Source: Clostridiaceae bacterium 14S0207 (GTDB lineage: Bacteria > Bacillota > Clostridia > Clostridiales > Clostridiaceae). Taken from it: a stretch of DNA of 64,000 bases. Shown piece after piece: positions 18,308-27,261 of this stretch. The notes under the pieces are model-generated. The model made no database searches. It saw nothing but the letters and a program-made list of their open reading frames with translations, and was not told the origin of the DNA. Numbering within the stretch: position 1 is the first letter of the stretch; each line of letters opens with the position of its first letter. The DNA lies in contig CP026600.1 of assembly GCA_003288255.1 (NCBI GenBank), forward strand, positions 2,108,001 to 2,172,000, given 5' to 3'. The translations under genes were made by a program, and so were the position numbers.

Positions 18308-19945
18308 TTATAACACATTATTTATTAATTTACGTATTCTTTCTTTTTCTGTTAGAATTTTATCATTTTCATCAACTAATACATGATACCCGTCTTTAAT
18401 TTTAACTTTCACTTCTCCCCTACAATCTCCAAATCCTTTTAGACATGGTGCATCAATTATGCCTACCTTAACAGCATCAGAAATTACTTTTGGCTCCATT
18501 AAAGGTTTTTCATAACCTTGACCAATTTTTATAATGCTATTAACAATTTCCATAGCCTCTTCTTTTAATACTTCTTTTCTATCATACACAGACTTATCTG
18601 CCATAAAATCCGGTATGCCTTGCTGAGCATTTAAATATGATCTTTTGGCTATTTTGACAGATTCTATAATTTCTTTAGGCGTTGCTCTATCTACGGCCTC
18701 GCAATAAGAAACAACATGTATAATATGTGGCTTTAAATAAGAACCATAGAATATTGAATTGGCAAGTTGACCTTTAGCTGCGTCCATATCTGCTGGATAA
18801 GATAATAGTCCTGGGCGAATCATTCTAATTATATTAAACTCTTCTGATTCTAATTCCTGTAATAGTTCAACTTTAGCCATCATTTTTGCAATATCCATTT
18901 TAGGTGATATTGTTGGTGGATTGCATAACATATATTGCATTATAAAATCTTTAACACCTAATTCTTTTGCATTGTAAGCAACTATATATGCCATAGCAAC
19001 CTCTAGTGCATCATGTGCAAATCTTAAAGCCCATTGATGAGATTCATTTATTTCTACAGGAATTCCATTTTCTGCATTCCACTTTATAGAAGCTTGGTTT
19101 TCTCTTATAGCATTTTCTAACTTTCTATTAGATCTTCTATCTAACTCAGAATACCATGTCAATGGTATTGCAGCCCAAGCATTATTAATAGTTTCCTTTA
19201 AAATCTTTGAAAATTGCAACAATCCTTGAGTTCCAGAGTAACATCTTAACAATGGATAATTACCACTCCTAGTAGCTTCATACATACGTATTAGATCTTC
19301 CCTAGTTCTAATAGGAGCTCCCCCTGCACCACTTTGTCTTTGATCCATCTTTTCTTGTTCGAAAAAATATTGTTGACAATTTTGATCTGGAGCTAAAGAA
19401 ATGATATCTAATAAATTAGATTCAGCCAAAGTTCTTATTCCTTCTTCTGTTTCCTCTAGTGTGCCTAATCCTATATGATGTCTAAATAATGGATATGGGT
19501 TTTTATATTTAATTCTATCCCTTAATTTTTGTGGTGGTATACCCTGTGAATTATCAAAAGAGGAATGATTTCTTAAAAATAAAATACTTTCCTCTGGTTC
19601 CTCTGACCCATCAAAAACCTTTTTTATAAAATTAAATTTGCGGGCTATTTGGGCTGTTTCAATAGTTCCTCCGAATGAATAAGTTATTCCATCTAATAAA
19701 TTATTTTCTATTAACATATTCTCAAAATCTGTTAATAGTTTTTCAGTAGACTCTTTGCTTAACCTATATCCAATAGATACTATATTAGGTTGAATTTCTT
19801 TAATTGCATCTATCAATCTTTCTAAAGGAACAGCCGCTCCCATATACGTAGTATTATATCCTTCTTGTTCTGCCATTTGAGTGAATTTAAATACACCTGC
19901 TACATGAACACAACTTCCTATTGCAGCTGTTATCAACTTTTTCAC
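18308..19945 (-). CDS. B12-binding domain fused to a glutamate-mutase-E-like domain
   Basis: A 545-residue single-chain protein. Residues 1-120 look like the small cobalamin-binding subunit of glutamate mutase: SCVHVAG at 11-17 aligns with DxHxxG (His14 and Gly17 kept, Asp replaced by Cys12), with VSIG at 56-59 and FGGTI at 91-95. The rest is remotely like the large MutE/GlmE barrel, including the VGIIDAP segment near 487-493 that resembles GVMDIP of GlmE. Such enzymes rearrange carbon skeletons by a radical mechanism, for example glutamate to 3-methylaspartate. GlmE substrate residues are not clearly conserved, so the reaction is unknown. The start is GTG behind AGGGGTGA. It sits 5 bases after the ATP-grasp gene. 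Confidence 0.75.
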   Translation of the reverse strand: MKKLITAAIGSCVHVAGVFKFTQMAEQEGYNTTYMGAAVPLERLIDAIKEIQPNIVSIGYRLSKESTEKLLTDFENMLIENNLLDGITYSFGGTIETAQIARKFNFIKKVFDGSEEPEESILFLRNHSSFDNSQGIPPQKLRDRIKYKNPYPLFRHHIGLGTLEETEEGIRTLAESNLLDIISLAPDQNCQQYFFEQEKMDQRQSGAGGAPIRTREDLIRMYEATRSGNYPLLRCYSGTQGLLQFSKILKETINNAWAAIPLTWYSELDRRSNRKLENAIRENQASIKWNAENGIPVEINESHQWALRFAHDALEVAMAYIVAYNAKELGVKDFIMQYMLCNPPTISPKMDIAKMMAKVELLQELESEEFNIIRMIRPGLLSYPADMDAAKGQLANSIFYGSYLKPHIIHVVSYCEAVDRATPKEIIESVKIAKRSYLNAQQGIPDFMADKSVYDRKEVLKEEAMEIVNSIIKIGQGYEKPLMEPKVISDAVKVGIIDAPCLKGFGDCRGEVKVKIKDGYHVLVDENDKILTEKERIRKLINNVL

Positions 19946-19950
19946 TTAAA

Positions 19951-21141
19951 TCACCCCTTTATTAATTTAGAAACTTTACTTCTTAAATTATTTTTACAAA
20001 TATTAAATTTAAATGCAAAGCAATCTTCACTATTTTTTCTAGGATCGATAACTTGATTTTGTTCTATTAACTTTTTGACATATTTCTTTTTGTCTTTATT
20101 ATCTAAATCCTTTAATACCTCTTTTACGGGGATTACAGTCCATAGAAGGTCTTTCTTACCTTCTGTATAATCTAATTGCCTATTATAAATTAAATCATCT
20201 ACCATCATTTTAAATAAGTTTACTCCACTTAGGTAAGAAGAATAATTCCACATTCCTGGTCTAGGATTTACCTCTATTAATTTGTAACTACCATCTCTAT
20301 GGTCATACTTATATTCCACATTAGTTATGCCATAATAGCTACATAAATTCAATAATTTATTTGTAGGTTCTATCAACCTTTCTTCATAACATATCATTCC
20401 TGAAGTAATAGTTCCCGCTTCCTTTGGATATTGAGTTAACTTATGTCCTATTGATACCCCCTTTAGATTAAAACTATTTTTATCACTATAAGTTGTTATA
20501 GTATATAAATTCTCAATTCCTCCTGGAATATACTCTTGCAATACAAAATTACCCTTATATCCCTTATTGAATTTTTCTTGTAAATATTGTTTTAATTGCC
20601 CCATATCTTCAAATACTATATTTCTTTTTTCACTAGGAAATAAAGATATAAATTCTACAACCTCAGATGGCTTAATTAAAATAGGCATTTTTAATTCTAT
20701 TTCAGATTGTTTAAAATTATCCCTATCACATATGAAAGTTTTAGGGTACATTATCCCTATTTCATCACAATAGGCATATAAATATTTTTTTATAGTTAAT
20801 TTTTCTATTACATCCCAATGTGGAAAAGAATAAATAAAATATTCCTCCAACTGATCCCTATGTCTATCTAAGGAAATTAACCATTCATCCTTCGTTGTAA
20901 TAATGATTGGTTTAACTTTTTGTTCTTTAAAATCTTGTCCCAATTTTATCATCTGTTCAATAAAACTTTTTTCATCCACCTTTGGATCAGATACCATTTT
21001 TTGATCACATAAATTTGAATAATAACAAATATTTTGTACCGAATCGCATACAACTGATTTCATCTTATATTCATTATAAAATGTTCTTGCAATGCTGTAT
21101 GCATTAACATATCCTCCAAAAATCACCGGAATAAATTTCAT
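19951..21141 (-). CDS. ATP-grasp carboxylate-amine ligase, D-aspartate ligase-like
   Basis: A 396-residue ATP-grasp enzyme resembling Enterococcus D-aspartate ligase along its whole length as I recall that sequence. Shared elements are FIPVIFGGYVNAYSIAR at the N-terminus, the EYF segment near 100, YPKT at 132-135, LIKPSE at 155-160 and the metal-binding EVNPRPG at 290-296. These enzymes activate a carboxylate as acyl-phosphate and join it to an amine. In E. faecium the product is beta-D-Asp on the Lys of peptidoglycan precursors. Within this polysaccharide locus it more plausibly acylates an amino-sugar with an amino acid (inference). The start overlaps the opine-dehydrogenase stop by 4 bases, so the pair is translationally coupled. 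Confidence 0.75.
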   Translation of the reverse strand: MKFIPVIFGGYVNAYSIARTFYNEYKMKSVVCDSVQNICYYSNLCDQKMVSDPKVDEKSFIEQMIKLGQDFKEQKVKPIIITTKDEWLISLDRHRDQLEEYFIYSFPHWDVIEKLTIKKYLYAYCDEIGIMYPKTFICDRDNFKQSEIELKMPILIKPSEVVEFISLFPSEKRNIVFEDMGQLKQYLQEKFNKGYKGNFVLQEYIPGGIENLYTITTYSDKNSFNLKGVSIGHKLTQYPKEAGTITSGMICYEERLIEPTNKLLNLCSYYGITNVEYKYDHRDGSYKLIEVNPRPGMWNYSSYLSGVNLFKMMVDDLIYNRQLDYTEGKKDLLWTVIPVKEVLKDLDNKDKKKYVKKLIEQNQVIDPRKNSEDCFAFKFNICKNNLRSKVSKLIKG

Positions 21142-22172
21142 TTTCTCAGCATCTCCTTGCTAAAACCTCTACCTGAATTCATAAAATCATATCCCATTAA
21201 TAATGATGCAAAGTCTATAAAAGTTTTTATATATTTCAATTCTATTCCAAAAGCTTTTCCTGTATAATATATAGGTACAAGTCCCGTATTTATATCATCA
21301 TAAATATATCTATGATTCAAAGTATTAGGGCACCCTATATTCTTATAAGCTTCAATTCTATTTATACTTTCATAAACACTATTTCCATGAGAATCATACT
21401 CTTTATTTAACCATTCTAGAAGAGAAATATATTCGCAACCTATTTCATCACAAACCATTTTACGTTCTTTATCTACATTTTCAATATACTTTACCACAGT
21501 TGGTGTTAATCCCTCTGTATAATACTTAAATCTACTATTACTCTCTATTCTTGCAGCATTAAGTAAAGTTGGAATTGGATGTAATAGAGCTCCTATATTA
21601 TTTAATGTTATCTTATAATAGTCCTTTTCATATATAAATTCAGGTATTATATTATTTATATATTTTATATCATCTTGTGATATTTCTTCAAAAGACGAAT
21701 ATAATACTTTAGATTTTAATCCGTGTATATATAATTTATTTTCATTTATTCTACAGGCATGTAAAATAGTTTGAGTTTCTATACACTTAGGATAAAAACC
21801 TCTTATCTTTTTAATTTCATCAGAAAAAACTATACTTCCATAAGTTCTTCCCGGCATTAAAATAATTATTTGATCTTTTCTTACAAATGGGGCTATAGTT
21901 TTAGCTATTTCTTTATGTGCATTTCCAGGTGTAACTATAAAAACATACTTTGCATTTAATAGAGCTTGTTCAACATTTAATGTTACATCTTCTATTTGTA
22001 TATTTTTAACTGTATTTTTTTTCATGTTATGAATTTCTATAACATTTTTATATTTTAAAATACTTTTAATTCTTTCTTCGCTTCTATTCCATACAACAGT
22101 TTTTATATTTTTTTCTTCTAAGTAAGTAGATAAGGCAATTCCACCATTTCCAGCACCTAATACAGCTATCAT
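21138..22172 (-). CDS. NAD(P)-dependent opine (octopine/nopaline) dehydrogenase family protein
   Basis: A 344-residue two-domain dehydrogenase. The N-terminal Rossmann fold has VLGAGNGGIA (residues 4-13). The C-terminal helical domain has the octopine-dehydrogenase signature NNIGALLHPIPTLLNAAR, including the catalytic-region His. Family members reductively join an amino acid and an alpha-keto acid to give N-(carboxyalkyl)amino acids. Such opine-type substituents occur on some bacterial O-antigens. Starting at ATG 22172 places GAGGTG eight bases upstream; an upstream GTG at 22181 is too close. It precedes and overlaps the ATP-grasp gene. Substrates cannot be read from the sequence. Confidence 0.8.
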   Translation of the reverse strand: MIAVLGAGNGGIALSTYLEEKNIKTVVWNRSEERIKSILKYKNVIEIHNMKKNTVKNIQIEDVTLNVEQALLNAKYVFIVTPGNAHKEIAKTIAPFVRKDQIIILMPGRTYGSIVFSDEIKKIRGFYPKCIETQTILHACRINENKLYIHGLKSKVLYSSFEEISQDDIKYINNIIPEFIYEKDYYKITLNNIGALLHPIPTLLNAARIESNSRFKYYTEGLTPTVVKYIENVDKERKMVCDEIGCEYISLLEWLNKEYDSHGNSVYESINRIEAYKNIGCPNTLNHRYIYDDINTGLVPIYYTGKAFGIELKYIKTFIDFASLLMGYDFMNSGRGFSKEMLRK

Positions 22173-22196
22173 ATACAACACACCTCATTTTGTATT

Positions 22197-23636
22197 TTAA
22201 TTTGTTTTCATTTGTTTCACCTTATTTTTAGCTGATTTTATATAAGTTTTACATGTATTGAAAATTATAAATATAGTTTTTTTATATAAAAACATAATAA
22301 TGATTATTAAAACTACATCTACTAAAATCAATTTTACACCACTAAACATAAAATCAATAGCATTGACTATGCTAATTAACGCTAATCCCTTTACCAATTC
22401 CTTATAATCTATTTTTACTTTAAAATATTTTTTTATAGTAAATATCCTACTTATCCATAATGCAAGATATGCTAACAACGTTGATATAGCTGCTGCATAA
22501 ATTCCTATATACTTTATTAGTAAAAAATTTATTAAGAAATTTAGTATAGCACTGTATACTGTAGTAGTAAAAGCATCCTTAGTTTTTTTAGCACAATTAT
22601 ACGCTACACCATAAAACAATCCAAAACTTAAAAACATATTAGCTATAAATAATATGTTTGCATATTTCCATGCCTCTCTATATTCAGGTCCTACTAAAAA
22701 TGTCATACATGGCTTAAGTGCAATAATACATCCTAGCACCATAAGAACTTGAAACTTTAATAATTTATTAAAAACACTTGTAAAAAAAGCATCTCTATTT
22801 TCAGAATGATAATTTTCTATAGCACTTGTTTGCCAAGCTCTATCAAAAATACTATTAAACATAAATAAAAAAGAAGCAAATTTATTTGCTATAGAATAAA
22901 TACCTACAGCACTTAATCCTATATACACATTTAACAAATATCTATCTGAAACATTCATTATCCACCAATTAATTGTATTTGGTATTAACGGGATAGAATA
23001 TGTTAAAAGTTCCTTAAATAAGTCTTTATTAAACATCTTGATATCATAATACTTAAATAATTTTCCCCAAAATATTATTATTATTGTTACTAGAAATAGA
23101 GTTATTACATTTGCATAAATCATTCCCTCATAGCTCATGCCTAGTCCGCCAATAAACCAAATATTAAGCAAACAAAAAAACAATGTAGATAAAATTCCTG
23201 TTATAGAATAAACTTTTATATTATCTAGTCCTCTTAATATTTGTCTGAACATATTATTAACCATACTAAATAAAAAGAAAACCATTATAACACCAATATA
23301 AGGTATTTGTAAATCAAATACCTTATATATGATCATAAACACTATAGCACTAATAAAGGATGATATTAACGTGAAATTAACCCCGGTGGAAACAACATCT
23401 TTAGAATCATATTTATCATCTAAAAGATATCTAAAGATACCACTGGTTAATTGAAGTGAAATAATAGGAATTATTAGTGATTGTGTAGTGTTTACTAAGT
23501 CTAGTGACCCATACTCACCAGTACTAAGATACCTTGTATAAAATGGTACCAATAAAAAGCTTATTATCTTAGACCCAAAATCTCCTATAGCATATAAAAA
23601 CATATCTATTAAGAGTCTTTTCCCCTTATTATTCAT
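22197..23636 (-). CDS. Wzx-type polysaccharide flippase (MOP superfamily)
   Basis: A 479-residue polytopic protein with about 14 hydrophobic segments. DFGSKIISFLLVPFYTRYLSTGEYGSLDL near the N-terminus is typical of Wzx/oligosaccharide flippases. It should move the lipid-linked repeat unit to the outer membrane face for polymerisation. ATG 23636 is chosen since GGAGT lies nine bases upstream. It sits between the acetyltransferase and the opine dehydrogenase, in the same operon as the Wzy-like gene at 15395. Confidence 0.85.
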   Translation of the reverse strand: MNNKGKRLLIDMFLYAIGDFGSKIISFLLVPFYTRYLSTGEYGSLDLVNTTQSLIIPIISLQLTSGIFRYLLDDKYDSKDVVSTGVNFTLISSFISAIVFMIIYKVFDLQIPYIGVIMVFFLFSMVNNMFRQILRGLDNIKVYSITGILSTLFFCLLNIWFIGGLGMSYEGMIYANVITLFLVTIIIIFWGKLFKYYDIKMFNKDLFKELLTYSIPLIPNTINWWIMNVSDRYLLNVYIGLSAVGIYSIANKFASFLFMFNSIFDRAWQTSAIENYHSENRDAFFTSVFNKLLKFQVLMVLGCIIALKPCMTFLVGPEYREAWKYANILFIANMFLSFGLFYGVAYNCAKKTKDAFTTTVYSAILNFLINFLLIKYIGIYAAAISTLLAYLALWISRIFTIKKYFKVKIDYKELVKGLALISIVNAIDFMFSGVKLILVDVVLIIIIMFLYKKTIFIIFNTCKTYIKSAKNKVKQMKTN

Positions 23637-23666
23637 TAATATTTCACTCCTAAATGCAACCAACCA

Positions 23667-24416
23667 CTATTCTTGGTTCTTAAGTAATTGATCCTCTGGA
23701 ACATTTCTAAAATATTTTGCTGGATTTCCTGCTACTATTGTCTCATTTTCAACATCTTTAGTCACCACAGATCCTGCAGCAACTAATCCATCTTCTTTTA
23801 TAAACTTACCTGGTAAAATTACGGCTCCAGCTCCTATTCTACCACCTTTTTTAACAGTTACGCCTTTAAATTTTCCAAATCTCTCTTTTGATCTAGCAGC
23901 ATAATTATCATTTGAAGTAACAACACATGGTGCTATAAATACATTATCTTCTACTTCTGAATAAGCTGTTAAATATACATTAGTTTGAATTTTACAATTT
24001 GATCCTACCTTACAGAAGTTCTCTATAGTAGCACCTTTACCAATTATATTCTTTTCTCCAATAGTTACATCTTCTCTAACTACAGCTAAATCTGCAACTA
24101 AAGTTTTTTTACCTATTTCACAACCTACATAAATAATTACACTAGCACCGATTAAACATTCATCATTTATTTTACAAGGTGAGAATTTTTTATCATTTTT
24201 AAAAATACTATTTACGGCTCTCATAGGCTCTTTTCCTATTATAGAATTATCATCTATTCTAACATTATTACCTATGATACTCCCTTTATGAATTACAACA
24301 TTATTACCTATAATGCAATTTTCTCCTATAACTACATCATCTTCTATTATAGAAAATCTTCCTAACTTAACTTCTTTGCCCAATGTAGCTTTCTCTGAAA
24401 TATAATTCATTTTCAT
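23667..24416 (-). CDS. Left-handed beta-helix N-acetyltransferase, WlbB/WbpD-like
   Basis: A 249-residue acetyltransferase built of hexapeptide repeats such as IGENCI, IGNNVV and IGNNVR. VKKGGRIGAGAVILPG and AGNPAKYFRNVP near the C-terminus are typical of WbpD/WlbB-type enzymes that acetylate the 3-amino group of UDP-GlcNAc3NA. It directly follows the WlbA-like dehydrogenase, as in UDP-ManNAc3NAcA loci. About one third of the way in, a loop of roughly 25 residues (EPMRAVNSIFKNDKKFSP) interrupts the helix. The PLP aminotransferase that would make its amine substrate is not encoded in the window. Confidence 0.8.
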   Translation of the reverse strand: MKMNYISEKATLGKEVKLGRFSIIEDDVVIGENCIIGNNVVIHKGSIIGNNVRIDDNSIIGKEPMRAVNSIFKNDKKFSPCKINDECLIGASVIIYVGCEIGKKTLVADLAVVREDVTIGEKNIIGKGATIENFCKVGSNCKIQTNVYLTAYSEVEDNVFIAPCVVTSNDNYAARSKERFGKFKGVTVKKGGRIGAGAVILPGKFIKEDGLVAAGSVVTKDVENETIVAGNPAKYFRNVPEDQLLKNQE

Positions 24417-24436
24417 CTCTAATTCTCCTATTTTTA

Positions 24437-25537
24437 TTAATGTAACTTCTTTACATTAGCCATATCTGTTGACGCGAAATGCTCTAATGGGAATTTAACT
24501 GGTTCTCCTGTTAATCTTGACTTATATGCAGCCAAAATTATAGTCATACCTTTTTTACCTTCTTCTCCACTTACTAATGGCTGTCTATCTTCATTTATAG
24601 CATCTATCATATCCTTAAATAAAGGAGTATGACCAAAACCATATACTGTATCTGGATCCCCTGCTTGAGCTGCTAATATATCTGCCTCTTCATTTTCCTT
24701 TTCGTCTTCAAATCTCCAAGTCTCTATTTTATTAACAGCAAGACCGCCTATGCATACTGTTCCTTTTTCACCAAATATACTTAAAGTTTCTTCTAAATTT
24801 TTAGGATATACACATGCACTTCCTTCTATTATTCCTATTGATCCATTTTTGAATCTTATAACTATAGCCCCAAAATCTTCTGCTTGGATATCTCTTAAGA
24901 AAGTATCACATTGTGCATAAACTGTATCAATTTCTCCACCCATCATCCATTGAAGTAAATCTATATTATGTATACATTGATTCATTAATGTACCACCATC
25001 TTGTGCCCATGTTCCTCTCCATGGAGCTTGATTGTAGTATCCCATATTTCTATTCCAAAGAATTCTAGCTGTACCATTTACAAGTCTACCAAATCTATCT
25101 GATTCTATAGCTCTTCTTAATTGTTGAATGGGTTTATTAAATCTATTTTGATGACTTACACATAATTTTACATTATTATTTTTTGCAGTCTTTATCATTT
25201 TATCTGCATCTTCTATAGATAATGCCATTGGTTTTTCAACAATAACATGCTTTTTCTTATTCATACAGTTTATTGCAATTTCTGGATGATATCCACTTTC
25301 TGTAGCTATAGTTACTACATCTATATCTTCTTTTTCTAACATTTCTCTATAATCAGTATACACATTTACTTTATATTCATTGCCCATTTTTTCTAAATAG
25401 CCATTTTTTTTCTCTTCTGCCTTTTCTTTAACAACATCACACACTGCTACTAATACAGCTTCATCTTTATTACTAATTATAGCCTCTACATGTTTATATG
25501 ATATTCTTCCGCATCCTATTATTGCAAGTTTTAACAT
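24437..25537 (-). CDS. Gfo/Idh/MocA oxidoreductase, WlbA/WbpB-like UDP-sugar 3-dehydrogenase
   Basis: A 366-residue NAD-dependent oxidoreductase. The Rossmann motif IGCGRISYKHVEAI is at residues 7-20, EKPMALS near 98, then the substrate domain with GGTLMNQCIHNIDLLQWMMG carrying the family His. The QAPWRGTW and AEDFGAIVIRF segments agree with WlbA/WbpB, which oxidises C3 of UDP-GlcNAcA. With the WbpA-like 6-dehydrogenase and the acetyltransferase it gives most of a 2,3-diamino-uronic acid pathway. It is the first gene of a long operon, behind a 348-base intergenic region with a promoter and palindrome. Confidence 0.82.
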   Translation of the reverse strand: MLKLAIIGCGRISYKHVEAIISNKDEAVLVAVCDVVKEKAEEKKNGYLEKMGNEYKVNVYTDYREMLEKEDIDVVTIATESGYHPEIAINCMNKKKHVIVEKPMALSIEDADKMIKTAKNNNVKLCVSHQNRFNKPIQQLRRAIESDRFGRLVNGTARILWNRNMGYYNQAPWRGTWAQDGGTLMNQCIHNIDLLQWMMGGEIDTVYAQCDTFLRDIQAEDFGAIVIRFKNGSIGIIEGSACVYPKNLEETLSIFGEKGTVCIGGLAVNKIETWRFEDEKENEEADILAAQAGDPDTVYGFGHTPLFKDMIDAINEDRQPLVSGEEGKKGMTIILAAYKSRLTGEPVKFPLEHFASTDMANVKKLH

Positions 25538-25620
25538 AAGAACACTTCCTTCTCTTTTTTATTATGATTTTTTATTTAAATAAAATAATGTAAAACACTT
25601 GTCCATATTATTAAACTTTC

Positions 25621-25660
25621 TTAACTTAAGTTAATATTATATCATACTATTTAATGTCAA
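25621..25660 (-). promoter_or_regulatory. Promoter region of the polysaccharide operon with a 14-base palindrome
   Basis: On the minus strand an extended -10 (TGATATAAT; hexamer at 25636-25641) is preceded by TTGACA (25655-25660) at only 13 bases, so the true -35 is uncertain. A perfect palindrome TTAACTTAAGTTAA (25621-25634) lies right where transcription would begin, and the half-site TTAAGTTAA recurs at 25691-25699. This is consistent with an operator. The rest of the 25538-25885 gap is AT-rich with no gene seen, apart from the terminator at 25816. Confidence 0.5.
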
Positions 25661-25815
25661 ATTTATAAATTTATATTAACATTATAGCCCTTAAGTTAAA
25701 TTTTATTATAAAAATTCTATAAATTTTTATAAGTTTATTCTTATTATTTTTATCTTTTTATATAGTAAATACCTACATTAAATAAAATATTTGTGTATAT
25801 ATTGTATCTTATTAA

Positions 25816-25846
25816 TAAGACATAAAAATAATATTTTTATGTCTTA
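25816..25846 (-). terminator. Terminator after the second Wzx-like gene
   Basis: TAAGACATAAAAAT and its complement form a long hairpin at 25816-25846, about 40 bases beyond the flippase stop. It separates the galU-side sugar genes from the main operon that starts at 25537. Confidence 0.65.
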
Positions 25847-25885
25847 CTTTAAAATACAATTTTTTTAATTGTGAGTTCTTCTAGC

Positions 25886-27193
25886 CTAAGTAAATCTTCT
25901 TATTTTGTTCTTAATTTGTTGAATTAATACCAATATTTCACTTTTATTAATAAATAATAGTTCTTTTGTTTTAACATTGAATTCCTTTTTAAAATATCTA
26001 ATATACTGCACTCCATATATAGTATAAGAAATAGTAGATGCTATAGCAGCCCCATTTCCACCCATTCTAGGAATAAGTATGAAGTTTAGTACAGTGTTAA
26101 TTATTAAAGATATTACAGAAAACTTGGTTATGATTTTTACATTTCCACTGGAATAAAAATATGGAGTTGTGATTTTACCAATAGAAACAAAAGGTATACT
26201 TAAAAACAATATAAAAGTCATAAGCTTAGAAGGTATATATTTGGTTCCATATACCACTGGAATTAAAGGAATACAACACATTCCAATTACTGTCAATATT
26301 ACACAAGCTGTAAAACCATACCTTAAAGTCTTTAAAATTGTTTCTTTTCTTTCCTCTGACTCCAATGAAAGGTTATATAATTTTGCTGTTATAGGGTTAG
26401 CTATAGCTTGAGGTATTACTAAAACTAATTCAGATAAAGTTACTGCATTTGAATATAATCCTAATTCAGTAAGTCCCTTTAAATATTCAATTAAAAATTT
26501 ATCTATTTTATAATTCAAATAAATAGATAAACTAGCAAGTAACGGATTAATTCCGTATTTAATTTCTTGTTTTATTATTTTAAAATCTAACTCTGGCTTA
26601 TATTTATATTTTGAATTAAATAATAATAGTAGTACATTTATTCCTACCTCAATAACTTTTATACATACATACATAAAAAGTGTTAAATGTGTAATATTTA
26701 AAAGTACTATAACTGATGATATTGTGGCAGTTACTATAGTAAACATATTCATGGATTTAATTCTTTCATCACCAATATATATAGTATTTAAAAAAGATCT
26801 CAATAATATGAGAACCGTATATGCTATAAAAGCACTAAATAATGGAATATTATAATTTTTAAATGCAATTCCATTTGTATAAAGTACACTAAAAACTACT
26901 GTCATTATTATACATATTAATATATTACAAGTTAAGTTTATATTATATATCTTTTCTTTTTTAAAACCCATTCTTGTTTGAAAATAATTAGTAGCATTTA
27001 TTATTCCTAAATGTCCATAACTAGCTACTAAATCTGCTATTAACATAAAAAAAGCTAGATAACCCCTACCTGTTGGTCCTAATTTTCTAGCAATTAAAAT
27101 ACTAATAACAAACGCTAAAACCATATTAAATATGTTTGCTATAAAATTATTTAATATATTTTTTTTATATTGACTCACCTTAAATATCCTCAT
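25886..27193 (-). CDS. Wzx-type oligosaccharide flippase (second copy)
   Basis: A 435-residue membrane protein with 12-14 hydrophobic segments. ISILIARKLGPTGRGYLAFFM near residues 35-55 is the MOP/Wzx N-terminal signature, and SLSIYLNYKIDKFLIEYL marks the second repeat. It is shorter than the 479-residue Wzx at 22197 and only distantly similar. It lies downstream of the nucleotide-sugar dehydrogenase and ends in a terminator. Two Wzx, two Wzy-like and one MurJ suggest that more than one lipid-linked product is exported, or that one set has been recruited recently. Confidence 0.82.
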   Translation of the reverse strand: MRIFKVSQYKKNILNNFIANIFNMVLAFVISILIARKLGPTGRGYLAFFMLIADLVASYGHLGIINATNYFQTRMGFKKEKIYNINLTCNILICIIMTVVFSVLYTNGIAFKNYNIPLFSAFIAYTVLILLRSFLNTIYIGDERIKSMNMFTIVTATISSVIVLLNITHLTLFMYVCIKVIEVGINVLLLLFNSKYKYKPELDFKIIKQEIKYGINPLLASLSIYLNYKIDKFLIEYLKGLTELGLYSNAVTLSELVLVIPQAIANPITAKLYNLSLESEERKETILKTLRYGFTACVILTVIGMCCIPLIPVVYGTKYIPSKLMTFILFLSIPFVSIGKITTPYFYSSGNVKIITKFSVISLIINTVLNFILIPRMGGNGAAIASTISYTIYGVQYIRYFKKEFNVKTKELLFINKSEILVLIQQIKNKIRRFT

Positions 27194-27261
27194 TTAATAT
27201 TATTGCAAAGAATACCAATTTAAAATTGATATCCTTTGCTCAAGATTATACTACTTTTATA

